Shown here: positions 35,401 through 43,286 of the stretch, one piece after another
Numbering within the stretch: position 1 is the first letter of the stretch
Layout of the letters: every line of letters starts with the position of its first letter
Source of the DNA: UBA1127 sp965116355
Lineage (GTDB): Bacteria > Chloroflexota > Dehalococcoidia > Lucifugimonadales > UBA1127
NCBI GenBank assembly: GCA_965116355.1
Contig: OZ220679.1
Coordinates: 2,170,001 to 2,234,000 of the forward strand
Reading direction: 5' to 3'
Length of the DNA stretch: 64,000 bases
Position numbers and translations under genes: made by a program
Notes under the pieces: generated by a model
What the model was told of the DNA's origin: nothing
Seen by the model: the letters and a program-made list of their open reading frames with translations, nothing else
Databases searched by the model: none

Positions 35401-35573
35401 GGGAGCAAACAAACCTCGCTCTGTAGCTGCGGCCTGAGGATTGTTTCCAAACAAATCGCAAGCTGGCAGATAGGGATTGTTTGCGAAACAATCCGTAGCT
35501 AGCGGTGAATTGTTTTCGAAACAATTCGTAGCTGGCCGGGGGCGGGCCAGATATGAATTGAATTGATTCACTT
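35401..35573. repeat. AT island 2: tandem palindromic repeats
   Basis: Three related AT-rich units in a GC-rich setting: GGATTGTTTCCAAACAAATC (35439), GGATTGTTTGCGAAACAATCC (about 35475-35495) and GAATTGTTTTCGAAACAATTC (about 35507-35527). The last two are near-perfect palindromes, each followed by CGTAGCT. CAGATAGGG lies at 35467. On the minus strand the units would read SYELFRKQ and SYGLFRKQ, but no start or SD supports a protein. It directly abuts the 3' end of the gene at 35574. Confidence 0.65.
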
Positions 35574-36005
35574 TCATCGGAACCGGTCCAGGATTTCCTG
35601 CGCCTCGGCTTCCTCATCGCTCACCGGGACGGGGTTGCTCGCCCTGAACATCTGGGTAAGGAGCCTGAAGAGCTGGATGATGTCCTTCATGTTCCTTTCC
35701 GGATCCTCCAGGAGGTTGGCCAGCATCAGCCGCACGACGACGATGTCATCCGTGAGGGTCTTCATGGCGAGGGCTTTTGCCATGTCGCCGCGTCGAGGCG
35801 CGGGGACAAGCCTGGAGTAGAGGCCGTGCCTACGGGCGTTCTGATTGCCTTTGGGCGCTCCACGCTTCTTCCCCTTCTTGGGATTGTCCGTGGGTTTGAT
35901 ATGGCCCAACTCCCGCAGTTCGTCGTCAGAAAAGATTTCCCCCATCGCGTCATAGACAAAGGCTGATGCTTTCAGTTGGGTGAGTGCACTTATTTCGTCT
36001 TTCAT
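35574..36005 (-). CDS. Small HGLYS-motif protein (terminase small-subunit-like)
   Basis: 143-residue basic protein beginning MKDEISALTQLKASAF. The central motif KRGAPKGNQNARRHGLYSRL is shared with small phage-terminase-like and mobile-element-associated proteins; the rest is helical (TDDIVVVRLMLANLLEDPER) with an acidic end (SDEEAEAQEILDRF). A longer start at 36041 is possible. No clear SD is seen. No phage or transposase genes lie nearby, but AT island 2 abuts its 3' end. Function unknown; probably DNA-binding. Confidence 0.65.
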   Translation of the reverse strand: MKDEISALTQLKASAFVYDAMGEIFSDDELRELGHIKPTDNPKKGKKRGAPKGNQNARRHGLYSRLVPAPRRGDMAKALAMKTLTDDIVVVRLMLANLLEDPERNMKDIIQLFRLLTQMFRASNPVPVSDEEAEAQEILDRFR

Positions 36006-36052
36006 GCAGCGAGGGTAGCGATTGTGAGGCAATGCGAACAATGCGGAGGTGT

Positions 36053-36130
36053 CAGGGTGAGCGGGAGGCTGGATTCCCGCTTTCGCGGGAATGACGGGGG
36101 GTTTGGCTCTTCGACGGGGTTGGGCGCGCG
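36053..36130. repeat. H1 repeat and start of repeat array
   Basis: GGATTCCCGCTTTCGCGGGAATGACGG at 36070-36096, then a partial H3 (CTTCGACGGGGTTGGGCG). Confidence 0.65.
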
Positions 36131-36556
36131 GTCGCTCGATTCCGCGCCTCTGGACACCGGCTGCCGCCGGTGAAACGGGTGGGGAAGGTGTGCCAGCGGG
36201 GTTGGGTTTGTCGGGGTTCCTGCCTGCGCAGGAACGACGGGGGGTTTGGCCCTTCGATGGGGTTAGGGCGAACGGGGTTGTGCGCGGTCGCTCGATTCTG
36301 CGTCTCTGGGCACCGGCTGCCGCCGGTGAAACGGGTGGGGAAGGGGTGCCAGGGGGTCGGGTTTGCCGGGGTTCCTGCCTGCGCAGGAACGACGGGGGGT
36401 TTGGCCTTTCGATGGGGTTAGGGCGAACGGGGTGGGGCGTGGGTGCTCGATTCCGCGCCTCTGGACACCGGCTGCCGCCGGTGAAACGAATGGGGTTGGG
36501 GTGCCAGCGGGTTCGGGTTTGTCGGGGTTCCTGCCTACGCAGGAACGACGGGGGGC
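36131..36556. repeat. Composite tandem array, about 156-bp unit, nearly three copies
   Basis: Each unit is CTCGATTCYGCGYCTCTGG, an H2 hairpin CACCGGCTGCCGCCGGTG, spacer, an H1 hairpin, then a degenerate H3. The H2 cores start at 36155, 36311 and 36466, so the period is 156 then 155 bp. Copies differ at scattered positions, pointing to old unequal duplication. No protein coding. It ends about 10 bases before the TATTAT box ahead of dcd. Confidence 0.8.
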
Positions 36557-36563
36557 GTGCGTG

Positions 36564-36569
36564 GTATTA
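36564..36569 (+). promoter_or_regulatory. Possible -10 box of the dcd-rib genes
   Basis: GGTATTATTGAG ahead of dcd; TATTAT is a two-mismatch -10 within about 45 nt of the ATG at 36610. No FMN riboswitch was recognised in this leader. Confidence 0.35.
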
Positions 36570-36609
36570 TTGAGCATCACGGCCACCCTTTTGGCGAGGC
36601 TTTGGCGCG

Positions 36610-37425
36610 ATGGTGCTGAGCGACAAAGACATCCGGCGGCAGATAGCGCAGGGGCGCATCGTCGTCGACCCGTACGATGACGAGGCGGTGCAGCCGGCGA
36701 GCGTCGACCTGCGGCTTGGGTCGCCGCTGCTGGTGGAGGAGACCGCGAGGCTGGCGCTCATCGACCCTCGGCAGCAGTCGGACATGCAGTGGCGCACCGT
36801 CGAGCTGGACGAGAGCGTGCCCTATGCGCTGAAGCCCGGCGAGTTCGCGCTGGGGATCACGGCGGAGAACATCGAGCTTCCGGACGACATCGTGGGGCGG
36901 CTGGACGGGAAAAGCTCGCTGGGGCGGCTGGGGCTGGTGGTGCACTCGACGGCGGGGTTCGTCGACCCGGGGTGGAAGGGGCGGCTGACGCTAGAGCTAA
37001 GCAACCTCTCGAGCATTCCCATCAACCTCTATCTCGGCATGAAGAGCTCGCAGATCTCGTTCGTGTGGCTGAGCAGCCCTGCGGAGCGGCCGTACGGGTC
37101 GGCGGGGCTGAACAGCAAATACCAGGGGCAGATGGGGCCGGTGCCCAGCCGCTTCCACCTGAACTACGGAGCGGGCGGGGCCGACGGGCGAGGGCCCCGT
37201 CATCGCGGCCACGATGCCAACCCGGCGCTGCGGGCGTGGTTCCACGCCAGCACGTTCGAGGGGAACATCGCAGGGTTTGCCGAGGCGCTGGGCGTGAACC
37301 AGCGGACGGTGGAGGAGTGGGTGTACGGCCGCGCGAGGCCATCGAGGAGGCAGTGGGCCGCGCTGCACCGCGTCACCGGGCTGGCCGAGTACGCGACCGG
37401 CCTGCTGCTGCCGGAAGAAGCATGA
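36610..37425 (+). CDS. dcd: dCTP deaminase fused to a helix-turn-helix domain
   Basis: Residues 1-195 are a complete dCTP deaminase, which makes dUTP from dCTP for dTTP synthesis: VQPASVDLRLGSPLLV, GKSSLGRLGLVVHSTAGFVD and PGWKGRLTLELSNLSSIPI with the catalytic Glu. Usual length is about 190. Residues 200-271 are extra: a charged linker, then FEGNIAGFAEALGVNQRTVEEW, which looks like a Cro/XRE-type helix-turn-helix (helices about 224-245). The fusion is unusual and suggests autoregulation or DNA association. Stop overlaps the ribD start (ATGA), so it heads the rib operon. Confidence 0.9.
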   Translation: MVLSDKDIRRQIAQGRIVVDPYDDEAVQPASVDLRLGSPLLVEETARLALIDPRQQSDMQWRTVELDESVPYALKPGEFALGITAENIELPDDIVGRLDGKSSLGRLGLVVHSTAGFVDPGWKGRLTLELSNLSSIPINLYLGMKSSQISFVWLSSPAERPYGSAGLNSKYQGQMGPVPSRFHLNYGAGGADGRGPRHRGHDANPALRAWFHASTFEGNIAGFAEALGVNQRTVEEWVYGRARPSRRQWAALHRVTGLAEYATGLLLPEEA

Positions 37426-38531
37426 GCAACGAACACATGCGGCGCGCCATCGCGCTTGCGCGGGAGACGCTGGGGTCGGCGAGCCCGAACCCGTCCGTGG
37501 GCGCGGTCATCGTGAAGGACGGCGCGGTGGTCGGCGAGGGGTGGACGCAGCCTGCCGGCGGGCCGCACGCGGAAATCATCGCGCTGCGCCAGGCAGGCGA
37601 GGCGGCGCGGGGGGCGACGGTCTACACGACGCTGGAGCCGTGCTGCCACTTCGGGCGGACGCCTCCGTGCACCCGGGCGCTGATCGATGCGGGCATCGCC
37701 GAGGTGCACGCGGCCATCCTGGACCCGAACGAGCAGGTGAACGGCGCCGGAGCGGCGGAGCTACGCTCGGCGGGAGTGGCCGTGACGCTAGGCACCTGCG
37801 CAGAAGAGGCGGCGGAGACCATGGAAGGCTTCCTCCACCGGATGCGCACGGGGCTGCCCTTCGCGGTGGCGAAGTTTGCGATGAGCCTCGACGGGAAGAT
37901 CGCGACGGCGACGAGGGAGTCACGGTGGGTGTCGGGCGAGGCGGGGCGACGGCGGGCGCACGAGCTGCGGCAGACGTGCGACGCGATCATGGCGGGCGCG
38001 GGGACCGTGGCCATCGACAACCCGAAGCTGACGGCCCGAGACGCGGAGGGCAAGCCGCTGGAGCGGCAGCCGCTGCGGGTGGTGGTCGACAGCACTGGGC
38101 GGTCGCCGGTGTCCTCGCGAGTGTTCGACGGGCCTGGGAGCGTGCTCGTCGCGACGGTGGGCGTCGACGCGGCGACGGAGGCGGCGTACCGGGCGACGGG
38201 CGCGGACGTGGCACACCTGCCGGGGCCGGACGGGCGCGTCGACCTGCGGGCGCTCATGGGCTGCCTGGCGGATCGGGGCGTCAACAGCGTGCTCGTCGAG
38301 GGCGGGGGCGTCCTGCTGGCGTCGATGTTCCGGGACGGGCTGGTGAGCAAGGTGGAGGCCATTGTTGCGCCGATGATCATTGGGGGCGAACACGCACGGA
38401 CGCCGGTGGAGGGCGAGGGGTTCTCGCGCATCGGGGACGCGTTGCGGCTGAGCCGGGTGAGCGCCGGCCGGCTGGGCGAGGACGTGCACATCGTCGGCTA
38501 CACGCCGACGAGCCGCGGGGGAGTGGAGTAG
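37422..38531 (+). CDS. ribD: Bifunctional riboflavin deaminase/reductase
   Basis: Second and third steps of riboflavin synthesis: pyrimidine deaminase followed by side-chain reduction with NADPH. 369 residues. Deaminase zinc site is H49-A-E51 with C74 and C83 (EPCCHFGRTPPC). The reductase domain starts near 147: PFAVAKFAMSLDGKIAT, SGEAGRRRAHELRQTCDAI, NSVLVEGGGVLLASMF. The ATG overlaps the dcd stop, showing coupling. Two nucleotides separate its stop from the ribE start. Confidence 0.95.
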   Translation: MSNEHMRRAIALARETLGSASPNPSVGAVIVKDGAVVGEGWTQPAGGPHAEIIALRQAGEAARGATVYTTLEPCCHFGRTPPCTRALIDAGIAEVHAAILDPNEQVNGAGAAELRSAGVAVTLGTCAEEAAETMEGFLHRMRTGLPFAVAKFAMSLDGKIATATRESRWVSGEAGRRRAHELRQTCDAIMAGAGTVAIDNPKLTARDAEGKPLERQPLRVVVDSTGRSPVSSRVFDGPGSVLVATVGVDAATEAAYRATGADVAHLPGPDGRVDLRALMGCLADRGVNSVLVEGGGVLLASMFRDGLVSKVEAIVAPMIIGGEHARTPVEGEGFSRIGDALRLSRVSAGRLGEDVHIVGYTPTSRGGVE

Positions 38532-38533
38532 CG

Positions 38534-39133
38534 TTGTTCACAGGCATCGTCGCGGAGAAGGGGAAGGTGCTGGAGGCGGGCGCGGAGACGCTCGTCATCG
38601 AGAGCTGGCTGGCGCTGGAGGGCGCGGCGGTTGGCGACAGCATCGCGGTCAACGGCGCGTGCCTGACGATCACGACGATGAACGAGGGCCGGTTCGCCGT
38701 CGACGTCACGCCGGAGACGCTTCGGCGCACGAACCTCGGCGATCTGCGGGTGGGCTCGCCGGTGAACCTTGAGCCGCCGCTGGCGTACGGCGGTAAGGTG
38801 GGCGGCCACCTGGTGCAGGGGCACGTCGACGCCGTGGGCATTGTCGCGGGGGTCACGCCGGAGGGGAACAGCCGGCTGATTACGTTCGACGCGCCTCGGG
38901 AGATCATGCGCTACGTCGTCGAAAAGGGATTTGTAGCTGTGGACGGTATCAGTTTGACCGTCGCGAGGCTGTCGGACGCCCAGTTTACCGTGGCAGTGAT
39001 ACCATATACAGACGAGCACACGACGCTGGGAGAGCGCGGGCCGGGTGACCGGGTGAACCTGGAGGCGGACATCCTGGCCAAGTACACGGAGCGGCTCCTG
39101 ACCGAGGGGGAGACGAAGGCGGCCGCCGGGTAA
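38534..39133 (+). CDS. ribE: Riboflavin synthase alpha subunit
   Basis: Dismutates two 6,7-dimethyl-8-ribityllumazine molecules to riboflavin. 199 residues, two lumazine-binding barrels: the first opens at MFTGIVAEKGKVLE, the second near residue 92 at GGHLVQGHVDAVGIV. TTG start, set by the invariant MFTGIV N-terminus; it lies 2 nt after ribD, with GGAGTGGAG of the ribD end as SD. In many genomes this enzyme is also called RibC. Confidence 0.95.
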   Translation: MFTGIVAEKGKVLEAGAETLVIESWLALEGAAVGDSIAVNGACLTITTMNEGRFAVDVTPETLRRTNLGDLRVGSPVNLEPPLAYGGKVGGHLVQGHVDAVGIVAGVTPEGNSRLITFDAPREIMRYVVEKGFVAVDGISLTVARLSDAQFTVAVIPYTDEHTTLGERGPGDRVNLEADILAKYTERLLTEGETKAAAG

Positions 39134-39171
39134 CGGCGGACAGCCACACAGGAGCGTTTCGGGAGGGTCCC

Positions 39172-40380
39172 ATGGCTATCAGCACAATAGCAGAGGGCAT
39201 CGCAGACCTGCAGATGGGCAAGGCGCTCATCGTGGTCGACGACGCGGACCGGGAGAACGAGGGCGACCTGATCGTCGCCGCGGAGGCGGTCACGCCCGAC
39301 CACATCAACTTCATGGCGAAGCACGCCGGGGGGCTGGTGTGCATACCGCTCCCGGGCGAGCGGCTGGACCTGCTGCAGCTCCCGCAGATGGTGGGAGAGA
39401 ACACGGCCCGACACGGAACGCCCTTCACGGTCAGCGTCGACGTCATCGAGGGCGCGACGACGGGCATCTCGGCGTTCGACCGGGCGGCGACGGTGCGGGC
39501 GATGCTGGACCCGCACACGAAGCCGGAGGACCTGGCCCGGCCGGGGCACCTGTTCCCGCTTCGCTATACTCCCGGCGGCGTGCTGGTGCGGGCCGGCCAC
39601 ACCGAGGCCACGGTCGACCTGGCGCGGCTGGCGGGTTTCTACCCGGGCGGCGTGCTGTGCGAGATCATGGCGCCCGACGGCTCGATGGCGCGCCTGCCCT
39701 ACCTGGAAGAGTTCGCAGAGGAGCACGGGCTTCGCATTGTGACAATCCAGGACCTGATTGCGTACCGGCGGCAGCACGAGCGGCTGGTGCAGCGGGTCGC
39801 CGACGCGAAGCTGCCGACCAAGTTCGGCGACTTCACCGTGGTGGCGTACAGCAGCACGGTGGACGCGGACGAGCACCTGGCGCTAGTCATGGGCGACATC
39901 GGGCCCGAGGAGCCGGTGCTGGTGCGGGTGCACAGCCAGTGCACGACGGGCGACATCTTCGGCAGCATGCGTTGCGACTGCGGCGAGCAGATGGTGATCG
40001 CGCTGGATGCCATCGCGAAAGAGGGCCGCGGCGTCTTCCTGTACATGCGGCAGGAGGGCCGGGGCATCGGGCTGCACAACAAGATCCGCGCGTACGCGCT
40101 GCAGGACGGCGGGATGGACACCGTCGAAGCCAACGTGCAGCTGGGGTTCGCGGCGGACCTTCGGTGGTACGGCATCGGCGCGCAGATCCTGGCCGACCTG
40201 GGCGTTCGGAAGCTGCGGCTGCTCACGAACAACCCGAAGAAGGTGGTGGGGCTGGACGCCTACGGGCTGGACCTGGTTGACCGCGTGCCCATTATGGCCC
40301 AGTCCAATCCCTTGAACCGGGAATATCTTGAGACCAAGCGGGTGAAGCTGGGGCACCTGATAGACGATCCGCTTGGGTAG
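39172..40380 (+). CDS. ribBA: Bifunctional DHBP synthase / GTP cyclohydrolase II
   Basis: 402 residues. N-terminal RibB makes 3,4-dihydroxy-2-butanone 4-phosphate from ribulose 5-phosphate (VVDDADRENEGDLIVAAE, 21-38; then HTEATVDLARLAG). C-terminal RibA opens GTP (SQCTTGDIFGSMRCDCGEQ from about 255, whose Cys bind zinc; RQEGRGIGLHNKIRAYALQD). Together the two halves provide both precursors of the pathway. 38 nt after ribE with an SD GGGAGGG. Confidence 0.97.
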   Translation: MAISTIAEGIADLQMGKALIVVDDADRENEGDLIVAAEAVTPDHINFMAKHAGGLVCIPLPGERLDLLQLPQMVGENTARHGTPFTVSVDVIEGATTGISAFDRAATVRAMLDPHTKPEDLARPGHLFPLRYTPGGVLVRAGHTEATVDLARLAGFYPGGVLCEIMAPDGSMARLPYLEEFAEEHGLRIVTIQDLIAYRRQHERLVQRVADAKLPTKFGDFTVVAYSSTVDADEHLALVMGDIGPEEPVLVRVHSQCTTGDIFGSMRCDCGEQMVIALDAIAKEGRGVFLYMRQEGRGIGLHNKIRAYALQDGGMDTVEANVQLGFAADLRWYGIGAQILADLGVRKLRLLTNNPKKVVGLDAYGLDLVDRVPIMAQSNPLNREYLETKRVKLGHLIDDPLG

Positions 40381-40399
40381 CAGGGACACAGTAGAGATC

Positions 40400-40445
40400 G
40401 TTGGGCCTGGAGCCCTGGATTCCCGCTTTCGCGAGAATGACGGTA
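40400..40445. repeat. H1 hairpin between ribBA and ribH
   Basis: GGATTCCCGCTTTCGCGAGAATGACGG, one mismatch in the stem. Immediately after, ACGATCCGCTTGGGT repeats the last coding bases of ribBA (40365-40378), a small duplication flanking the H1 element. Confidence 0.6.
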
Positions 40446-40503
40446 GAGGGACGACGATCCGCTTGGGTGATGCGACGGCCGGTTGCGGCCAGGGGCGTGA
40501 AGA

Positions 40504-40998
40504 TTGGCGATTGAGCTCGAGGGAGAGAAAACCGGCAGGGGCGTACGAGTCGCGCTGGCGGTCTCCCGATTCAACGAGAACCTGACGCTGCGCCTGTTGG
40601 AGGGCGCGCTGATGGCCTGCCAGCAGCACGACGTGCAGAACGACGATCTGACCGTCGTGTGGGTGCCCGGCTCGTTCGAGCTGCCGACCATCGCGGCGGA
40701 GCTGGCGAGGGCGGGACGGCACGACGTCATCGTGTGCCTGGGCGTCGTCATCAAGGGAGAGACGGCGCATTTCGAGCACGTCTCGGAGCAGGCGGCGGCG
40801 GGCATTGCCGCGGTCTCGAGGGAGAGCGGCGTGCCGGTGATGTTCGGCGTGCTGACGGCGTACACGGAGCAGCAGGCGCTCGACCGGAGCGGGGGGATGC
40901 TCGGCAACCGGGGCTTCGACGTGACGGTGGCCGGGCTGGAGATGGCAAACGTTGTGCGAAAGGTCCGCGGGGCGGTCATCGAACCGAACGCGGGCTAA
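40504..40998 (+). CDS. ribH: 6,7-dimethyl-8-ribityllumazine synthase
   Basis: Condenses the two products of RibD and RibBA to ribityllumazine, the substrate of RibE. 164 residues, icosahedral-type lumazine synthase: VSRFNENLTLRLLEGALMA, VWVPGSFELPTIAAELA, VCLGVVIKGETAHFEHVSEQ with the catalytic His, and FGVLTAYTEQQALDRSG. TTG start; an SD is weak. It closes a complete riboflavin pathway apart from a dedicated phosphatase. Confidence 0.95.
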   Translation: MAIELEGEKTGRGVRVALAVSRFNENLTLRLLEGALMACQQHDVQNDDLTVVWVPGSFELPTIAAELARAGRHDVIVCLGVVIKGETAHFEHVSEQAAAGIAAVSRESGVPVMFGVLTAYTEQQALDRSGGMLGNRGFDVTVAGLEMANVVRKVRGAVIEPNAG

Positions 40999-41093
40999 AG
41001 TTAGCGGCCCTAGAACAGGGCAATGATGACGGCGCGCCCAGGGTCTCGTCCTTCGACGGAGTCGGGACGGACGCGGGCGGCCAGGAGGTCAGC

Positions 41094-41681
41094 GTGAACT
41101 ACTGGATGCTGAGCATCTCTGAAGAGAACTTCAAGGTGACGCGGGAGCAGGGGTACACGGTCCAGGGCTTCGGGCTCCGGCAGCGGCGCAAGACAGACCG
41201 GATGGTCAAGGGAGACAGGCTCCTCTTCTACGTGCGGGGGCAACGCGTGTTCCCGGCGACGGCGACCGTCGCGTCCACGGTGTTCGAGGACGAAGAGCCG
41301 CTTTGGACGGCGTCGCAGGGCAACGAGCGGTTCAAGTACCGCGTGCGCATCACGGCGGACTTTGTGCTTCCCGACGACAAGCACCTGCGGGTCATCGAGA
41401 TTGGGCCCCGGATGGAATACGTGCGGCGCTGGCCGCCGGAGATGTGGCCCTTCGCGCTGATGGAGGAACTGCACCTGTTGCCTCGGAAGGACTTCGAGTT
41501 CATCGAGGAGGAGATGCGGAAGATCCTGGGGAGGCCCTCGCCGCAGCCGGTGTCCAACGAGGGGCGGCCGCAGCGCGGCGGCGGCGGGCGCCGGGGCGGC
41601 TTCAATCGCGGCGGACGCGGCGGGCGGAACAACGGCCCGGGCCAGCGGTCGCCGGTTGGGCAGGCGCCGCAGAACCAGTAG
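41094..41681 (+). CDS. EVE (PUA-like) domain protein with RGG-rich tail
   Basis: 195 residues. Residues 1-140 are an EVE domain, a fold that binds modified bases in DNA or RNA: NYWMLSISEENFKVTREQG, VKGDRLLFYVRGQRVFPAT, YRVRITADFVL. Residues 150-195 are low-complexity Gly/Arg/Asn/Gln (RGGGGRRGGFNRGGRGGRN), like RGG tails of RNA-binding proteins. GTG start with AGGAGG 5 nt ahead; upstream extension lacks coding character. Function of such bacterial EVE-RGG combinations is unknown; nucleic-acid binding is inferred. Confidence 0.88.
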   Translation: MNYWMLSISEENFKVTREQGYTVQGFGLRQRRKTDRMVKGDRLLFYVRGQRVFPATATVASTVFEDEEPLWTASQGNERFKYRVRITADFVLPDDKHLRVIEIGPRMEYVRRWPPEMWPFALMEELHLLPRKDFEFIEEEMRKILGRPSPQPVSNEGRPQRGGGGRRGGFNRGGRGGRNNGPGQRSPVGQAPQNQ

Positions 41682-41699
41682 GCGGCCGTGTCCTTGGGT

Positions 41700-41935
41700 C
41701 GGACGGCTCGCCCTCGTTTACCCCCTTCGAGAGCCTCAGGGTGAACGGGGGGCGGGCGTCGCTCCGTTTGTCGTGGTTCCTGCCTGCGCAGGAACGACGA
41801 TGGGGGTGCGGGAGGTGTTGGCGGCGGGCGTCTGCGGGCGCTGGCGCGCCCTCGTTCACCCTTCGATTTCCCTCAGGGCGAACGGCTTACGTCTACACGT
41901 CCCGTCGGGGTTCCTGCCTGCGCAGGAACGACAGG
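41700..41935. repeat. Repeat cluster: H3, H1, H3, H1
   Basis: H3 at 41726-41749, H1 at 41768-41792, H3 variant with TTCGATTTCCCTCAGGGCG at 41864-41886, H1 at 41908-41933. No gene. Confidence 0.75.
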
Positions 41936-41940
41936 TGCTT

Positions 41941-42954
41941 CTACGGGCGGCTCTTGCCCGCCCTGTCCAGCGGCTGCAGCTCCTTGGTGAAGACCTCGTC
42001 AAAGATCTCCCGCAGGCGCGCCAGACAGTCCTCGCATGGACGCTCGGCCTCTGAGGACGCGGTGTACTTCTTCAGCGTCTCCCGGCTGGTGATGTTGGGG
42101 AGCACGGTGCAGATGGAGGGCTCGGCCAGCGCGAAGGTGATGGCGAGCTGGTCCATCTCGATGGGGTGGCATTCCTGCAGGAAACGGAGCTCGTCCAGCT
42201 TGCGAACGGCCTCGTCCAGCCACGCCTGATTGCGGTGGGCGCGGTGATCGCCCTCCTCGAAGACGGGGGGTGTGTTGCGGAACTTCTCCGTCAGGATCTC
42301 CGAGGCGTGGGGCACGCGCGAGAGGAGGCCGGTCTGCGTCTCCTTCGCGATGGGGAAGAAGTCGCGCGCGGGCTGCTGCTCAATGATGCTGTAGATGATC
42401 TGCAGGGAGACGCCGTCACGCCCCTGCATCATCGCGTCGCCCTCCTCGAACCAGCCGATGTCGGGGCCGAGGGCGGCGCCGTAGTAGCGAATCTTGCCCT
42501 CCTGCACCAGCTCCTCCAGGGTGTTGAAGACCTCGTCGCGCTCAATGGCGGTGACCCTCGGATTGTGGAGCTGGTAGAGGTCTATGTAGTCGGTGTTGAG
42601 GCGGCGGAGGCTCTGCTCGCAGGCGTAGCGGATGAAGTCGGGGGAGAAGTCCTGCGGCCGCTCGCGGTGACCCTCGCGGGGGACGGCGTTGTAGATGTCG
42701 TAGCCGAACTTGGTGGCGTAGACGACATCGTGGCGGCTTGACCCGATGGCCTTGGCGAGGATCTCCTCACCGAAGCCCTCGCTGTAGGTGTCGGCGGTGT
42801 CGAACATGTTGACGCCGAGGGTGACGGCCTCCTGCAGCAGCTTCACGCGCTCATCAGAGTCAATCTTGCCCCACCAGTTGGTGGCGACGGTCCACACGCC
42901 GAAGCCCACCTCGGACACGGTCAAGTCGGTCTTGCCAAGCTGCCTGTACTGCAT
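41941..42954 (-). CDS. Aldo/keto reductase
   Basis: NADPH-dependent (beta/alpha)8 reductase of carbonyl compounds, 337 residues, subfamily close to YghZ/potassium-channel beta-type AKRs. N-terminus MQYRQLGKTDLTVSEVGFG, catalytic Asp and Tyr in MFDTADTYSEGFGEE, Lys in VYATKFGYD, His in YIDLYQLHNPR. The C-terminal part has PSICTVLPNITSRETL for NADP binding. No operon partner. Physiological substrate unknown. Confidence 0.92.
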   Translation of the reverse strand: MQYRQLGKTDLTVSEVGFGVWTVATNWWGKIDSDERVKLLQEAVTLGVNMFDTADTYSEGFGEEILAKAIGSSRHDVVYATKFGYDIYNAVPREGHRERPQDFSPDFIRYACEQSLRRLNTDYIDLYQLHNPRVTAIERDEVFNTLEELVQEGKIRYYGAALGPDIGWFEEGDAMMQGRDGVSLQIIYSIIEQQPARDFFPIAKETQTGLLSRVPHASEILTEKFRNTPPVFEEGDHRAHRNQAWLDEAVRKLDELRFLQECHPIEMDQLAITFALAEPSICTVLPNITSRETLKKYTASSEAERPCEDCLARLREIFDEVFTKELQPLDRAGKSRP

Positions 42955-43286
42955 TGCGGGACCTCAAAGCCGGATTGCGACCACAAACCTAGCGGCGTGC
43001 GTCCAGTATACGACGTGGAGGCAGGTTGCGGGGCGGTCCGTGGGGCGGCGTTTGTCCTGGAGGGGGCTGCCACAAGGGCTGCCCCTACGATGGGGACGGT
43101 GTGGGGTACGCTCCTTCAAGGAGGCTCAGGGCGGACGGCGCCTTCCCTGGGCACCGGCTTCCGCCGGTGAAACGAGGGGACAAGGCGACTTTTCCAGAGG
43201 CTCAGGGCGGACGGGCGGCGCCTTCTCTGGACACCGGCTTCCGCCGGTGAAACGGGGGGCGGTCAGGGAGACCGGGGATGTCCTGG
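42955..43286. repeat. Repeat cluster: H4, H3, H2, H3, H2
   Basis: H4 at 43063-43085 (GGGGCTGCC/ACAAG/GGCTGCCCC) followed by TACGA, H3 fragments at 43110-43140 and 43193-43213, H2 hairpins CACCGGCTTCCGCCGGTG at 43151 and 43224. AGTATA at 43005-43010 is a possible minus-strand -10 for the aldo/keto reductase. No gene. Confidence 0.65.

Noticed and set aside
35375..35617. 80-codon minus-strand frame reading SYELFRKQ and SYGLFRKQ repeats
   Set aside because: Consists of the AT-palindrome units read through; start and SD not supported. Kept as a repeat.
36131..36556. Possible CRISPR-like array
   Set aside because: The repeating unit is about 156 bp with internal hairpins and no unique spacers of uniform length; no cas genes nearby.
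36557..36609. FMN riboswitch ahead of the dcd-rib operon
   Set aside because: The leader is too short and lacks the conserved FMN aptamer core.
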